The notes below the pieces were generated by a model. It searched no databases. It was not told the origin of the DNA and was given only the letters and a program-made list of their open reading frames with translations. From Gnetum montanum (lineage: Eukaryota > Streptophyta > Gnetopsida > Gnetales > Gnetaceae), in the NCBI GenBank assembly GCA_015680685.1, contig MNCI01030296.1:434439-498438 (forward strand): 64,000 nucleotides of DNA, read 5' to 3'. Made by a program: the position numbers and the translations under genes. How positions within the stretch are numbered: the first letter of the stretch is position 1; every line of letters begins with the position of its first letter. Of the stretch, positions 11,272 through 24,249 are shown piece by piece.

Positions 11272-12240
11272 ATGGGATCACCATCTCATATCTCTTATCC
11301 TCCATCACATCCTCAACACCCTCATACTTCCCTCCATCATACGTCATCACCAACAATGCTAGAAGGATTGGCACCAAAACCCCAGCAAAAGAATGTTACT
11401 TGTGTTGTAAACATACAAGTAAATGATGATATTAGTAAATCTCAACAAAATTCTCCAAAAAATCCTTTCGTTAGGATAGTTTCCACGCATGTAAATGAAA
11501 CTAGTAGACCTACTGGCTCATCAAAATTAGCACAAGGTCAATCTAATGCAACATCCTTCCTCACAAAAATAATGTTTTCCAATCCTACGTAAGAGCCAAT
11601 AACCATTACCACTCTAACACAAAACATAACAAATGAACCTATCACTGTGGGAAGACAAAAAATTCCATGCATCACTAATAATGATAAAGGGTGTATTTCT
11701 GGGCTGGAAGTTTCAAGTATTAACACAATTCCTATACCAACCCACAACAAAGTTAAGGAACAAGTATGGGAGAAAAATCAAGTCGACACAATAGCCACTA
11801 AACCAAAAGACACCCGATGGCTTGAAAATGAGAATACAAAACCATTTAAAAGATGCATGGAAATAACCAATCCACTTATTAGTTCCAATCTTAAGAAAAT
11901 GAACCAAACAAAGAACTTAAACACAGACATCTTACACTCTAACTTTACACCAAAAAGAGGATGTTAAACAAGGAGATCCAAGAATTAAAATAGAAAATAA
12001 AAAAGAAAACATATCTAAATCCTCTAAAAAGAAAATACCTTCATGTCCAATTGAAGATATGTCTCCAAATGCTCAAAATGAGATTATCATTAATGTTAAA
12101 TGTGCTACCACACAAACAATTAAATCATTAAAGATGATGAATAGAAAAATTATGCTGTATAACAAAGGAAATGTGCAGTCCATTTTCCGAATGCTCACCC
12201 ATGAGTTTAGTCCCACCTTGAATAAAGAACTAATAAGTAC
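11272..12240 (+). pseudogene. Gag-tail and post-protease segment of element 3
   Basis: Open stretches of 106, 106 and 112 codons (11272-11592, 11647-11967, 12059-12397) cover a Pro/His-rich Gag tail and then a segment with GRQKIPCITNNDKGC. That segment matches the 'RHIPYITYSDNGC' region between protease and reverse transcriptase in the full element (about 52440). After about 12240 the sequence turns into AT-rich spacer, so the pol deletion junction lies near here. Confidence 0.55.
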
Positions 12241-14325
12241 TTTCCACTTTTTTGTTTTAAAATTTTTATCATTTTCCTATTTCTTCAAAAATTTTCCAAT
12301 TCTTAATATGTTTTCTATTTCTTGTTATTTTACTTTTCTTTTCTTTATACTTTTCTCTTTTCTTGTGTCATTTTCTTTATGTTTTATGAATGACTAATAT
12401 GTTTTTGTTAATAATATTGTCAGTCATGATGCAGTCAACACCATGTGTTGGGTTTTTGTTCTATGTTATCAAGATGATTGAGTAAATAATTGTGTAATGC
12501 AATGAGACTAGCTCATCCATCCCTCCAATTTCTCTAAATAAAAGGACTTTATCATGAAAACATATGGTTCTTCTCACATAAAACTAAAATTAATTCATGA
12601 TCATTGTGCCTGGAGGAAAGGCAGAAAGATCAAGTGGGAATGGAAAAGAGGGTGACCTTAAGGGATTTTTTTGGATTCTCTTCTTGACTTCATTCTTGTG
12701 GTTTATGACTTCTCATGGAACATGTCATCACTCCTGTGATTGACCAATAAACAAGAAGCATGTCTTTGCATGGTATGATTCCCAAAGAAAAGAGAAAAAG
12801 AAAACAAATAATGGAAATTCAAAGCACATGTCTTGGACACAATAATGGGCTATAAGCATTGGTTATGGGGCTAGAAAGACATGTTACCCATGCTTGAAGG
12901 CATCTCTCTAACTAAGGCCCTTCCTTCCTTCCTTCTTCTCCTTTCTTCTCTTTTTGGAGTGATGTTTGTTTTCTATGATTGTTGAGGACTCATGATGGTA
13001 GGCAGGAAGGAACACATCAATGTGAGGTCACTATAATGGTATGAACTTGATCTAAAATTTGGACAAATAGGTATAATGGTCATTTTAATCACAATTAACA
13101 CAAGAACCTATTGTGGACATGGTTAAGTACATTACATCCCAATCTCTGCAATCCCTTCTCATCCCATTATTCACCTCATTGCTGCATGCAATTATGGGCC
13201 TAATGATTTTGTATAGTACAGTGTAGCATTTTAACCAAGGTAGTTGTGTGTTGTTTCAAATAGAGGAATGATCTACATTTAACTTCTAAGGTGCCCATGG
13301 ACATCTATAAAAGTGGTTATGTAAGGGCATTATGGTAGGAGCCTACTTTAGGGAGGACCCACTTGCATAACTTTTGTTAACATTGGCTTTGAACCAAACC
13401 TCACATCTTCAAGATCATTAACAGCTTCTCTAAATTTATGCATGATTTTAGGACTACTTCTCATCAATTTTGATTAATTTTTACTACTTTTCTATTAATA
13501 TGTCCTTCACATTCAATATTCCTTGGTCATCTTGTGCGGTTTTAATTGTTCAAAATCTTGTGTGCTTCCAGAGTTAAGCTCATTTATCGTGGGAGGGTTT
13601 AAGGATGTAATTTTTGAAATTTTTCTAACTCCCCATTTTTTAATATTATGATAACTAATGTTAATAATAATCAAAATAACGTGAACAACTTGATGATTAA
13701 TGGTACTTTTTCATCACCTTGTGCTTAAATGATAACATTTTTTTGCATTTTAAGCTAACCAAGGGATCAAAAAAGGGTTAATTATTAAGAAAAATTTACC
13801 AAAACTAATGTTGATCCTTTGGTGATTGCCAATGATGCTCAAAGGAAAGCCTAAGGTTGAAGGTATTTTTCAAGGCAAGGAAAAGAAGCCAAGAGAAGGA
13901 CATGGGAGGATATGCCCATGTAAAAATAGTAGCACATACAAGGAATAAAGCTCAAACATCATATGTTTGCTAGATCCATGGAACGATGAGAAGAAGTTTT
14001 AGTCTATCTTTCAAAAATGTTCTACATCATAGAGAGGCATAACATAACATCATAAAGAAGGTTGGGAAGACTACCACTACTAAGGAAAACAAGAAGATTC
14101 ATCTTTAGTAGATTTTTGAAGACCTTTGCAATTTTCTAAATCTTGATGTTTGTCTAGTTTTTTCATCATTTTGTAATACATCCACTCGAATATAATTTTG
14201 TAATGTGGTTCTTAGAGTCAATTAGTAGTTAGAGTCAATCAATAATCTCAAATCTTCTCTTTTTGTAACAAGCTCGATCCTATTTCATTCACTCGAGGAT
14301 GAGTTTTTAGTCATTCATGAGGGTA
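12241..14325 (+). other. Non-coding spacer and polypurine tract of element 3
   Basis: AT-rich sequence without a credible gene. It shares blocks with the long spacer of the full element, read in the opposite orientation. A CTTCCTTC-type microsatellite lies at about 12918-12945. Near 13834 an ATG opens a short Lys-rich frame (MLKGKPKVEGIFQGKEKK), which may be the remaining start of the extra ORF. The G-rich tract 'catgagggta' (about 14316-14325) just before the 3' LTR fits a polypurine tract. Confidence 0.6.
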
Positions 14326-15188
14326 TGATGAATGATTTGATGGTTGCATTGATAGGCATGCATAGATGCATCCTCATCGATGCATGGATTGATGCGTTGA
14401 TGCATATGCATCAACACACTATTTGTCTTCACCTATAAATATATGAGCACCCTGTGCATATTGGACACCTTTTGGTCAATTTTAGTAGCTAGACTCTCTT
14501 AGTTTTGTTTCGTGATCTTAGGAAATAGTCAATGAGTACCCACAATGTAAATTTGAGTTAGTTGTATGACATCTTATTCAAATGGCACTGTACCTAGACA
14601 AATTCCATAAACAGCAATAAGATTAATATTGATTCATATGCATTGCAGCACTTTGACTTAGAATAGATTTAGTTTTAATGCAATTTACTTTTCATGTAAC
14701 TAGATAATATTTAAATTTACATGCATGTTAATCAATGAGTAGAATGAGCATGACTAGTTTTGAGCATAAACATGTATTCACTTCATAATCTCAGTAGTAT
14801 TATTACTTAGTTCACCCAATATAACACTTGGCAATCCTAGTAGTGGGTACATAAGTTCAAGACATGTATGGAAAGTTTGGAATGGACACTCATCATCCTT
14901 AGACTAGTTTAGAATTTATCTTCTTCTTATTAATTAGATTAAATGATTAATTTCTATGTCATTATTAAGAATAGTTTAAGGCCCCAACAACATCATAATC
15001 ATATGCCTTACTTTAAACTAAGCCATCCATGAAAAAACTACCATTAGTCCAAGTGAGAAGATAGTGACTTGTGATCAATACTTAATAATCTAGATGCCAC
15101 ACTAGGCCCATCTAGGAAATTTGACTAAATTATGCATGAATGCTTGTGATTCATATGGTTGGGCATAGGACATACCCGTTGCTCATCA
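14326..15188 (+). repeat. 3' LTR of element 3
   Basis: An 863-bp LTR from TGATGAATG to GCTCATCA. TATA box (cctataaatata) at about 14432. The U3 start holds a dense GATGCAT-type motif cluster (about 14357-14412), partly missing from the 5' LTR. Confidence 0.9.
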
Positions 15189-16203
15189 AGTATCATATAA
15201 AATTGATAAAATCCTAAAACAAATTCAAGCCACACTCAACCAAAATCTTCGATACTAATAACACTAGAGCAAGTTCACTCCAATAATTAATCACCTTCAA
15301 ATACTAAATCTAGATATTATGCAAAGATAACTTTTTTCTAGAAAGCAAGGAAAACTAGTTATCATCAATTAATTGATTAGAAGATTACAAAAGGATTCCC
15401 AAAACTCACAACATTCAAAACCTTTCATACGTAAATGCTATTGTAGAGTATGAGGCTATATCATCACATAACCAATAGAAAATATCTTCCATAATCTAGA
15501 ATTGAGATATTAACTCACAAGTAAGACCTAAGAGATAGAGCACACAAGCCAACACACCATACAATTGACCTTGGAGCTGCAATCACCAATGACACTCACT
15601 CAATACGCCCTCACACATTTTCTTACTAAGCTCTCCATACTTAGAGCTTTCACTCTTGCTCATGGTATCAACAATTATGAATTACATCAATATTTATGAA
15701 TAACATGAAGACAAGAAATCTAGAAACCATCCCTCAACTCTACTTGAGAATCCTCAATTTTTTTCATGGTCTTCTCACCTTTTCTTTAGCTACTTTCGTT
15801 TCCAATTTACCTCAGTTGTTTTCCAAATTGAAATAAAAGATTTTGAAAGTTTTTCCTACCAGACAAGTCATCTCTAATCTTGGCAAGATTTCTTTTATCA
15901 AAATCAACTTTTAGGAAACACATCTCCTAGGTAGGCAAGATGTCTCTTTCTAGGGAAAGACGTGTCCTCCTAGATAGAGATGTCTTGGGAAAGATGTCTT
16001 TCTTTTCATAAGAGATCTTTTCCAAGAAGATTGCACTCCCAACAAGATGTCTCCTCTAATCTCAAAACATATTTTTTCAACCCCAAGCCTCAACCAAGAT
16101 GTCTTCTTACCCTCTAAGATGTCTTCATCAAGCCTAAAACTTGTAAACACAAACGTAGGAAAGAAACAAAGGGAATTGGATGAGATATCCCTACACCAAG
16201 GGC
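15189..16203. other. Unassigned repeat-derived sequence with AGATGTCT cluster
   Basis: No gene was seen. Between about 15930 and 16125 the motif aGATGTCT occurs six times at irregular spacing. The same motif, on the other strand, clusters in the copia LTR at 7575-7690, so this may be part of a related LTR. A 97-codon minus-strand frame here (15950-16243) is low-complexity and driven by the repeats. Confidence 0.4.
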
Positions 16204-18925
16204 TATTACATCCCATCCAAAGACAATAGGTATGGTTATTCACTTATGAGTTATACATTACATGTGGAGTTCCAGTGGGTTTTTGGGGACGAGTTAATGT
16301 ATTTTATATGTTATGAGGCTTCATTTTTATGTCACGATTACATTGTCTTTACATGCTTAACTAACATGACTATGTATACTAGCCCTGTCTGATGTGTTAA
16401 ATAGGTGATGTTGCTAGTAGGGGTGTTAGATTGGGGTACAAGAGCACCTATCCAATACATTTTTATGTTCTACGTGTGATTTTGGTATGTAGGCATTTGT
16501 ATTATAGCACTATGTTGCATGATGTTTGGGTGTGGTTTTGGCATGTGAATGTGTAGAGCATATGATAAGGATCTTGTGGGTTCAAAAAAAATTTGATTTG
16601 GAGTCCCTGTGTGTCTATTACACAAGATTAAAGTTTATGGTATTAGTGGTGGAGATGAAAAATAAAAATAACTTATGAAAATCATTTCATAAAAAAATTA
16701 ATAAATAATTCAAGTTAAAAACATAAAAACCAAAAATTAAAGTAACATTAGCACGTGACGTGCAGTACCTCGGGTTGTATTTTTCTTTTATTTTATGTTA
16801 ACATAAGCATAAAGTATGTTGGCCTAAAACCTTGGTTTTTTTTTCTTATTTGATCATAAGAGACCACCACCTTTTTTTCACTACCACACTAAGGTTTTTA
16901 TTTTTTATTTTTTCTCTGTATCTTGTATACAGAAATAGAAACACACAAGAGTCTATTTTCTTCCATTTTTCTTTCTGCTCTCTTCTTTTCTAGATTCTAA
17001 GCCTTGTGGATGCTTTTTACTTGTTCTGAACTTGGATTTGGGATTGCTACAGTCATATCTACATGGGTGCAAAGCTTGTTGGGAGCGAAATGAAGTCCTG
17101 CTAGATTTTTGAGGATTTTCTCCTTGCTTCAACCTTTCTACCCCAACAATTTTAATTGGTGGATTGTCTTTACCTTTTCCCTATATTTTGTGCTAGATTA
17201 GTGTATATGATCATGCAATGGGGGCATGTGGGATAGATGGCTCAAAGTGTGAGCTTAGGCATGTTATTTTGTATATTTCCCAAAAGTGTATGATTTTGGT
17301 TATGAATTGTTTATTAATATATATGGGATGTATGGTATGATGGGGACTTATGGAATATGATATGTAATGTTGATGAGCCTCATATGATTAGAATATGGTA
17401 TTTGTGGGGCCTATTGGGGTGTGAGCATTTTTGGGCATTCCAATCCTTTTTGGTGGTACTTAATATTATTTAAATATTATTTTATTAATCAAAGTTTAAA
17501 TGCACATAACTTTACTTCCAGGAGTCTGATTTAGGTAAAATTAGTGTTGTTGGGAACATTTTGGGAAGTACTTTCTAAGCATGGGATTAGTTTTCTCTTT
17601 GGGTGTATATCATTTTGAAGGTTATTCTAGTGGTCATTTGTATGGAAGTACACATCTTTTGTCAGATCAAGGTCTTCATGTTGTTATGTTACATCATGGT
17701 ATTGTTTTCATGGTATGACTATAACTGTTAGGGGTGGATATGTGCAGTTATGTTATTTGGGTATGTTGTGCTTATGACATGTGATGGCTTAAGCTAGCTA
17801 AATGATGTATATGTCTTTGCAATGACGTGTGTGATGATTGTTGGCAAGTGGTGCTAGCATGAAGGTGTGGACTGGTTGGTGATGAGGCACCCTAGAGGTA
17901 GTATGGATTGACCCCCACTATGATGCATCGGTGGGGCTCCTATCTCAAGCATTATCCTAAGAGCGAGAGAGCATAGGTGTGTTCATCCCTACGGTTGGTC
18001 TGTGACATAGGTGTGTTCGTCCCTATTGCTAGTCCTCCAGAAGGCTAGTGGTTGTGGGTCATAGGTTGATAGACTCTAGCACCAGTTAGATAAACAAAAT
18101 ACTAATAAAAGACCTACATGCAATGGTTGTTATGAGTACTCATGGCAATGTTTCACATGCTACACTAAGCAAAGATATGTTAGCAACCACATGGGCTATG
18201 TATGTGATAGTATTGGTTTTTGAGTCATATCATTGAGAATAGGTGTTATGCTTGGATTATGATTTGTGGATCATGGACTATTTATGGTATATCATGGGTA
18301 TGATGACATGGGCATGATAAATGATGTCGGCTTATGGCTTTGTCTATGCTTGTATGATAGTATGTTAGCTTTATGGGTGATATGGTGTATGTTGTTTTGA
18401 AAATGCATGAGACTAACAATGTTGCAAGTTGCCTTGCACCCCACTCCTCTCCTCTAGTGTAGCACTTGTTAACCATCTAGCAAGGGAAGTGTAAAGGCTT
18501 TCCACTCAATTATGTACTAACTTTATTTAATTACAAGTGAAAGGTGTAAGAGCCTAGATAAGCACAGAGAGGAAGGGTAGAGAAGGAGGAAAATCTTCTA
18601 TGCTTGGTTGATGTATATTTTCATGTACAATAATGTGGACTAGATACCCTTGTATGAAACTCTCTATACTCTTCTATATACGATGATGAGGCTTATGTGT
18701 TTTTTGTATTTTCACAGAGTAATGTATAGTTGGCTTTATGTAGAGATGTGCATTTCTATAACATGATATGTATGTTTTGTTTTTGGTATGGTAGGAAAGT
18801 TTTGTACCATTTGACCTTTCTTATTATCATGTATCCTACACATTATTGGTTTTAGTTATCATGCTTCCATTCTACGATTACTTGATCCTGGACATCACCC
18901 TACCCTAGCTAGGGTAGGATGTTAC
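16204..18925 (+). repeat. Probable 2.7-kb gypsy (chromovirus-type) solo LTR
   Basis: The right end GGATGTTACA (18916-18925) is the mirror of the TTACATCCC at about 16206, the usual tip of long chromovirus LTRs (TGTWACAYCC...GGRTGTWACA). The block contains no coding frame. It has a promoter-like stretch near 16880-16990 with pyrimidine tracts and 'cacacaagagtc', and internal GAGxGAG-type text. The first bases are TA rather than TG, and the flanks (AGGGC / CAAGC) are not a clean duplication, so the exact start is uncertain. Confidence 0.5.
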
Positions 18926-21150
18926 ACAAGCCAACATCACTCAAATATCTACAAGGTCCGACACAAACATACAGAATTTATGGTTGCAGAGGGCATATGA
19001 AACTATAGAAAAAGAATATAGTAAATTATCCACTATAGAGAACATAAACTTCAAAATTGGAACATACCATATCTTTTTAATCAAAAGACTTAATAGAATT
19101 TCTACATATGCTACTAGAGGCAGTGATATCTTGATGGAAAAATTCCAAGGCAACATTTCTCGTCTATTATTTTTGGAAACTCAAAGAAGGTTTGAAGATA
19201 AGAAGATAGAAAAACCCACTCTTCCATTTCCTTGTCTTATCAAAAATTTATATAGATAAGTCTAAATTTTTGGCTAAACCAATGATGTTCTTTGAAAAGC
19301 CCAAAATGCATGATATGCAAAAATCTCTAAGCTAGTGTCATACAAGAAAGATCAAGTGGAGAAACTAATAGGCATTGAGTTGTAACAAGGTCAACACTAG
19401 AAGCAAACATTCCAACCACAAACACAGAACAAGTAGAACCCAATGAATTAACTCCAAATGCATAATGAGCACTATAGAATGCTCCACTAGCATAACAATA
19501 CTACAAACTGTCTATGAGCCATCTACAACAAATAGTAAAAACAATCATTTGGGGAAACAATGAAGTCTCAAGTATATATAAGGTAAGAGATAATCCAAGT
19601 AGACTTCTTCTATCCATAGGACCTACCAGTGGTTAAGTATCTTTGTAGGTAGGAGAAGATGATGACTAGGCAAAATAAATTATAGGGAACATTGCATCAC
19701 TCCAAGTGATGTTAGAGACTAGAGAAGACACCATTGTAGTAGTAATGCAACACTAAGATGCAGCCAGAGTAGCATAATTCATAACAAATCATATTAAGGA
19801 ATTATTTAATGTTCTCATTGTACCATCGACAGATATTTCTAAAGCCAAAGATGTAAAAACATTAGTTATAAAATTAGGAAAGGAAATAATGTTTCTTGCT
19901 AAACATGAAGATGTCTTGGAGAGACTACTACAAACATGACAAGTTATGCAAAACCTCTTTGATATCCCTACTGATATTACTACAGTATAGTTAGAACTAA
20001 TATCTATCAAAGATAAGCTGGTCATAGTAGAAACTAGGATGCAAAATGTAGAGAATAAAGTGCAAAGACTACCAAAAGAATTATTTACATTAAGAGTTAA
20101 AATACAAGACCTTTCATAACACGTTAGACTAGACTAACTAGCATAATTTAGAGATAAAAAATTAGTCAATTGATGATCCAAAAAAATAAATGAAGATGAA
20201 GAAAGGAAGACAGTGTGGAATGCTTTAATAGCATATGCCTAAACATACATCCATGCCAAGATAATCACTGCAATGTAGGAAGAAAATAAAAGAATTGATG
20301 TAGAGAATTTGAGTTTGATAGACATTGAAAAGCAAATGAACATACTTAAAGAAATTATCCATATACAAAGAGAGAAATTCGCCAAACTCAACCTAGACAT
20401 GAGATAATTAGCCCATGAGAACATATTTTTATCAATGGAAGAAGTATCCATAGTCTAGTAGAAGCTAGCCATTGAAATTAGTGCATGGAAAAATAAGACT
20501 AAGAAGCAAAAAAGGCTTAAAAAGAATTTCAGAGATCAAGTGGGCATGTATAAATAGATTAATGAAAAAGCAATCCAAATGGCTAAAGCCAAGATCACTT
20601 CTCTCACACAGAACATACCTAATTGGCAACCCATCCTGGATACTCTTACTCATGTCCATCAAGCAAAATTGAAGAACAAAGACCTGCAAATAGAGGACTT
20701 AATAAAATACATGGGATTAGCAAATCTCGACTACACTAACTTAGCCATGTTAACAAATGGTAGACCAAGGAGCAAATTGGAGAAACAAGTGGCTATAGTC
20801 TATTCTATGTATGAAAAGGATTTTGCAAATAGGAAAGATGCATAACAAAAGCTCCACATTGCAAACTCTAAACTACAAGTAGTCTAATCCAGCTACCAGG
20901 ACTAAAAAGATGTTGCAAAAAATCTAGCCAGAAGAATGACTAATTACAAAGAACTACAAAAGATGATCATATCCTTTAAAGTAGAGATAACATAATTTGT
21001 AGCACCAACACTAGCAAACATCACTAAATTAGCATGAATCGTACATGATCCCAGAACTAAAGAGGAAAAGCTATAGGCATTGTTGAATAGATAGCAGTTC
21101 AAGAAACCAATGAAGGAGCCACCACCACTAGGAACATGAAGAATCTACAT
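18926..21150 (+). pseudogene. Extra coiled-coil ORF of an Athila-like element (element 4)
   Basis: A plus-strand relic of the long ORF that sits between integrase and the 3' LTR. The first part (18984-19256) encodes a globular piece ending LPFPCLIKNLYR. The rest (about 19790-21140) is an almost uninterrupted helical, Lys/Glu/Leu/Ile-rich coiled coil broken by stops. The phrase GLANLDYTNLAMLTNGR (about 20720-20770) matches ELANL-YTNLAMLTTG in the minus-strand full element (about 43990-44040), which proves common origin. No membrane segment or catalytic motif is visible. It resembles in position the env-like ORF of Athila elements, but its function is unknown. The left side is cut by the LTR ending at 18925. 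Confidence 0.7.
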
Positions 21151-21363
21151 CAAGTTTTGATTTGTTTTGTTTTGATTTGTTCTTTTCATGTGTTAATTAT
21201 GCATTGCATGATAATTTTGTAGTACCACTTGAACAAAGATGCAGCATTTATAGTAGAGTTAATTATGTAACTATGCATCATAATGTCGAGTCCATGTAAT
21301 CCCACAAGTCTGTAAGGAACTTTATCCTCCTTTTGTTTGAACTTGAGAATGATTTTTTAGTTA

Positions 21364-21375
21364 GTTGTGGGGGTA
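21364..21375 (+). other. Polypurine tract of element 4
   Basis: The sequence GTTGTGGGGGTA lies directly before the LTR tip, as at 56644-56656 and, inverted, at 43241-43252. This is the expected primer for plus-strand DNA synthesis. Confidence 0.75.
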
Positions 21376-22223
21376 TGATAAAATAATTATTATCATGGAC
21401 TATGATAACATATCTAAAATATCATAGGTGCAATATCATAACTCAACATACATTGTCATAAACACGATGTAGTGAGCCATGGTAATGCCTATAAATATGA
21501 GCCCACCATTTCGTCAAAAAAAATTCTTATAGTTTGTTTTCTTGAAGTTAGAGTTAGTTGTGAATGCCCATGGTGTGGTAAATTATAGTTGTATGGAGTC
21601 TTTATTAAAGTGAATTATTCCTAGATACAATTCATGAACAACAATAAAGATTGAGATTATTTTTTATCATTGCAACATATCACATAAAATAGATTTACTT
21701 TCCCATACTTTTACTAAGTCATTTACATTTTCTAAATCATTTAGTATATAAATGTTCATTAGTACAATGAAATTAGTATGATTAGTTTCGAGTGTAAAGT
21801 GTAGTTGTTTGGTAATCCAATAGTGACTTTGCTTGATCACTCAATAGTAAAGTTACTTGGTAATTCCAATAACAATTACATCAGCTCAAGACATGTATTG
21901 AAAACCAAGAATAAATACTTATTTATATAGGATAGAATAGCTTTATACTTTCATTATACTTACAGATAGAATTTATAACTATTTTTCACTATGTTCACAC
22001 TTAGCATAATTAAAGCCAACCAACATCATTTTATCATATACTTCACTAAGAGTTAAACCATATTTTTTGCATTTGGCTAACTCTAAGTAGGAAGACAACG
22101 ATCACAAACTTCTTATCTACTCACTAGTATACTTACATTGTCCAACCATAGACTACCATTTGATCATGCATGAACACTTGTGACTTATATGGTTGAGTGC
22201 TAGAATTCTCTAACTACTCATCA
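21376..22223 (+). repeat. 3' LTR of element 4
   Basis: An 848-bp LTR from TGATAAAATAA to ACTCATCA with a TATA box (cctataaatatg) at about 21488. The U3 start has repeated 'ATATCATA' and 'TATCATGG' motifs instead of the GC-rich palindromes of other subfamilies. It is close to the LTR at 60570-63931. Confidence 0.85.
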
Positions 22224-22740
22224 TAGAGCAAGAAGAATCTCAACTTAAGGATGAATTAGATAGGGCATGCGCAACTGGGGAGGTCCTTGACTCAAAAAAT
22301 GAATAATAATATTTTAAAAAATCAAAATACATCACATCATTGAAGAGAGATTCTAAAGAAAAAGCTCAATGGTTTTGGGAATGCTTTTTTAGGTTTTCAT
22401 CCTTACAACCAATCCTAAAAAACCTCCCCTGTGGGATAAGAAAAAGATCAAGTCTTACCCTTGTTTAGAAGCACCTTCACAAGTTTTCACTTCTTACTAA
22501 AGAGTTTCTTATAAAGAGAAGAAGAAAACTCTCTTTAAAGAAAAACAAATACATCAATTAGAGATAAAGAACAAGTAACAACAAAAGTTGAAAGCTTCTC
22601 ATCCTTGAGCCTTCAAAACAAAAAGAATTAATATTTTAGAAAACCAATTAATTATTTAGTTTTCACTTCAAGCTTTTTTGCTTGAATTGTACATGAAAAG
22701 TAACTTTTTGAAAATATGGTATTTGACACCTGAAGAGGAG
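22224..22740. other. Unassigned AT-rich sequence
   Basis: I see no gene. A short open phrase after the LTR (22228-22305) reads like a charged helical peptide and may be a scrap of retroelement coding sequence. The rest is AT-rich and unassigned. Confidence 0.3.
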
Positions 22741-24240
22741 TCATAGTTATGTTCTTACTACTAGAAAATAATTGTACACTGAAGCTTCCAAATAGAGTAG
22801 AGAACAAGTGGTCAAAGATAATTTCAAATGTAAAGAAAGGAAGTAGACAAAGTAGGCTAATCACCAAGAATGACTTTATTGATGCTTGGTTAAAAGTTGT
22901 CACAAATTATGGATTTCTATTTATAAGCATGCTAAGCAACCAGACACTTAAAAAAAACATTAGAAAATAAGTCTTCACTTCTACAAAGAGGACACTAAGG
23001 AGAAACATTTTCCATATGTTTAAAAGAAGTGTCAATAGAAATACCTGGATGAATAAGACAACCTAAAAAATATGAATTTTAGGAAATGTAGAAGTTCTCC
23101 AAATATCTATTATTTTCCTCATCCAAAAGTATAATGATAATTGCATTTTTCATGCCTTATTAGATTTGTTATAAATAAAATCATTCTTTGTAATAATCTT
23201 ATAACCAACTTTCAAAGTAAAAGAAAAAATATATCTACCATCCTTCCAAAAGATATTTGGAAAAGCCTCATGCAAATTGTTATTAACTTTAAATAAATTC
23301 TCAACATTAGATATTAATATTTTAAAATTCTTTTTCCTTTTTCTATTCAAATCATAGAGGCTAGAAGCTTCAATCCAAGTAATTCATTTATCATACATAT
23401 GTAGCAAGAAATTGTAGTGATACTAAATTTGCTCCAAGTAGTACATAGATGCATTAGTAGTCCAAGCTCCTTCATTAAAAGGAAGATGCCATGGGCTAAT
23501 TTGCTTAAGCATATCTTTTAAAACTGTAATATAATTCTAATTTCAATATTTACTAAGCTTAAACCATGTCTTCCAAATTTGTTTAAGAATTGAGAAACAA
23601 TAAATAAAAATGGCCTAAGGAAAAACAAGACAGTGAAGAAAGTTATTAGAAGACCACTTATTATGATTCTTATATTTTCCTTGCATAAGTCTATTTCTTA
23701 AAAGGAGCATCCAAACATCATCTCCATTAATGCACTTTGCAATCCTTTTTTTTTTTTTTTTTTTGCAAGAGAAATACCCTAATTATAACAATTAATGAGT
23801 CCAAGTCCTCAATCTTTCTTGCTAATAGTACAAATATTCCAAGCAACTCTATAAAAAAATTTTCTATGTTACTTAGCAAATCAAAGAAACCAACAAAGAA
23901 TACAATCAAGTCTCTCATAAGAAGTTTTAGAAGGAGACCAACAACTAGAGTAATAAACATAACTTGATTCAAACATTTTCTTAATAACTAAAAATTTACC
24001 TAAAAGAGTAAGCTTTTTTTTTCTTTTTATTTATCAAGTTTCTTTTCAATTTTATCAACTACATAATTACACAAAATAGTAAGATTAGACTCAAAAGAAA
24101 AAGGTATTCTTAATATTTTGAAAACAATCTTTTTTCAAGATTTTGCAAGGCTTGAGAGTAACCCATTCATCAATATTTCCATTATAATAAGCAGCAATTT
24201 TTTGCCAATTGATCCAAGCCAGATCACATGCAATAATCCT
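22740..24240 (-). pseudogene. LINE (non-LTR) reverse transcriptase 3' end with zf-RVT region
   Basis: Minus-strand reading with a few frame changes gives a typical plant LINE C-terminus. It contains LGKFLVIKKMFESSYVYYSS and CWSPSKTSYERLDCIL (about 23870-24000), then a GGLGLINCYN-like phrase, then the Cys-rich zf-RVT-like phrase HMENVSP-CPLC at about 23000. The upstream part (about 24020-24240) encodes LCNYV-x-KIEKKLDK-like text that precedes it in LINEs. Endonuclease and the catalytic part of RT are absent, as expected for 5'-truncated copies. It lies next to decayed copia RT sequence on the same strand. Confidence 0.7.
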
Positions 24241-24249
24241 TCACTCTAG

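Larger units (their letters stand above)
8484..15188 (+). mobile_element. Element 3: pol-less Athila-like LTR retrotransposon
   Basis: A complete LTR-to-LTR element of 6.7 kb. It has a 5' LTR (8484-9295), tRNA-Asp primer site, gag (9428 to about 11250), a Gag-tail/post-protease segment (11270-12240), a non-coding spacer, a short relic of the extra-ORF start (about 13834-13950), a polypurine tract and a 3' LTR (14326-15188). Reverse transcriptase, RNase H and integrase are absent, so it could only have moved using enzymes from relatives. Flanks are GGTGT and AGTAT, not a clean target duplication. Spacer blocks at about 13340-13370 match, inverted, about 47150-47190 of the full element. Confidence 0.85.

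Noticed and set aside
15950-16243. 97-codon minus-strand ORF
   Set aside because: Arises from the AGATGTCT motif cluster and has no family similarity.
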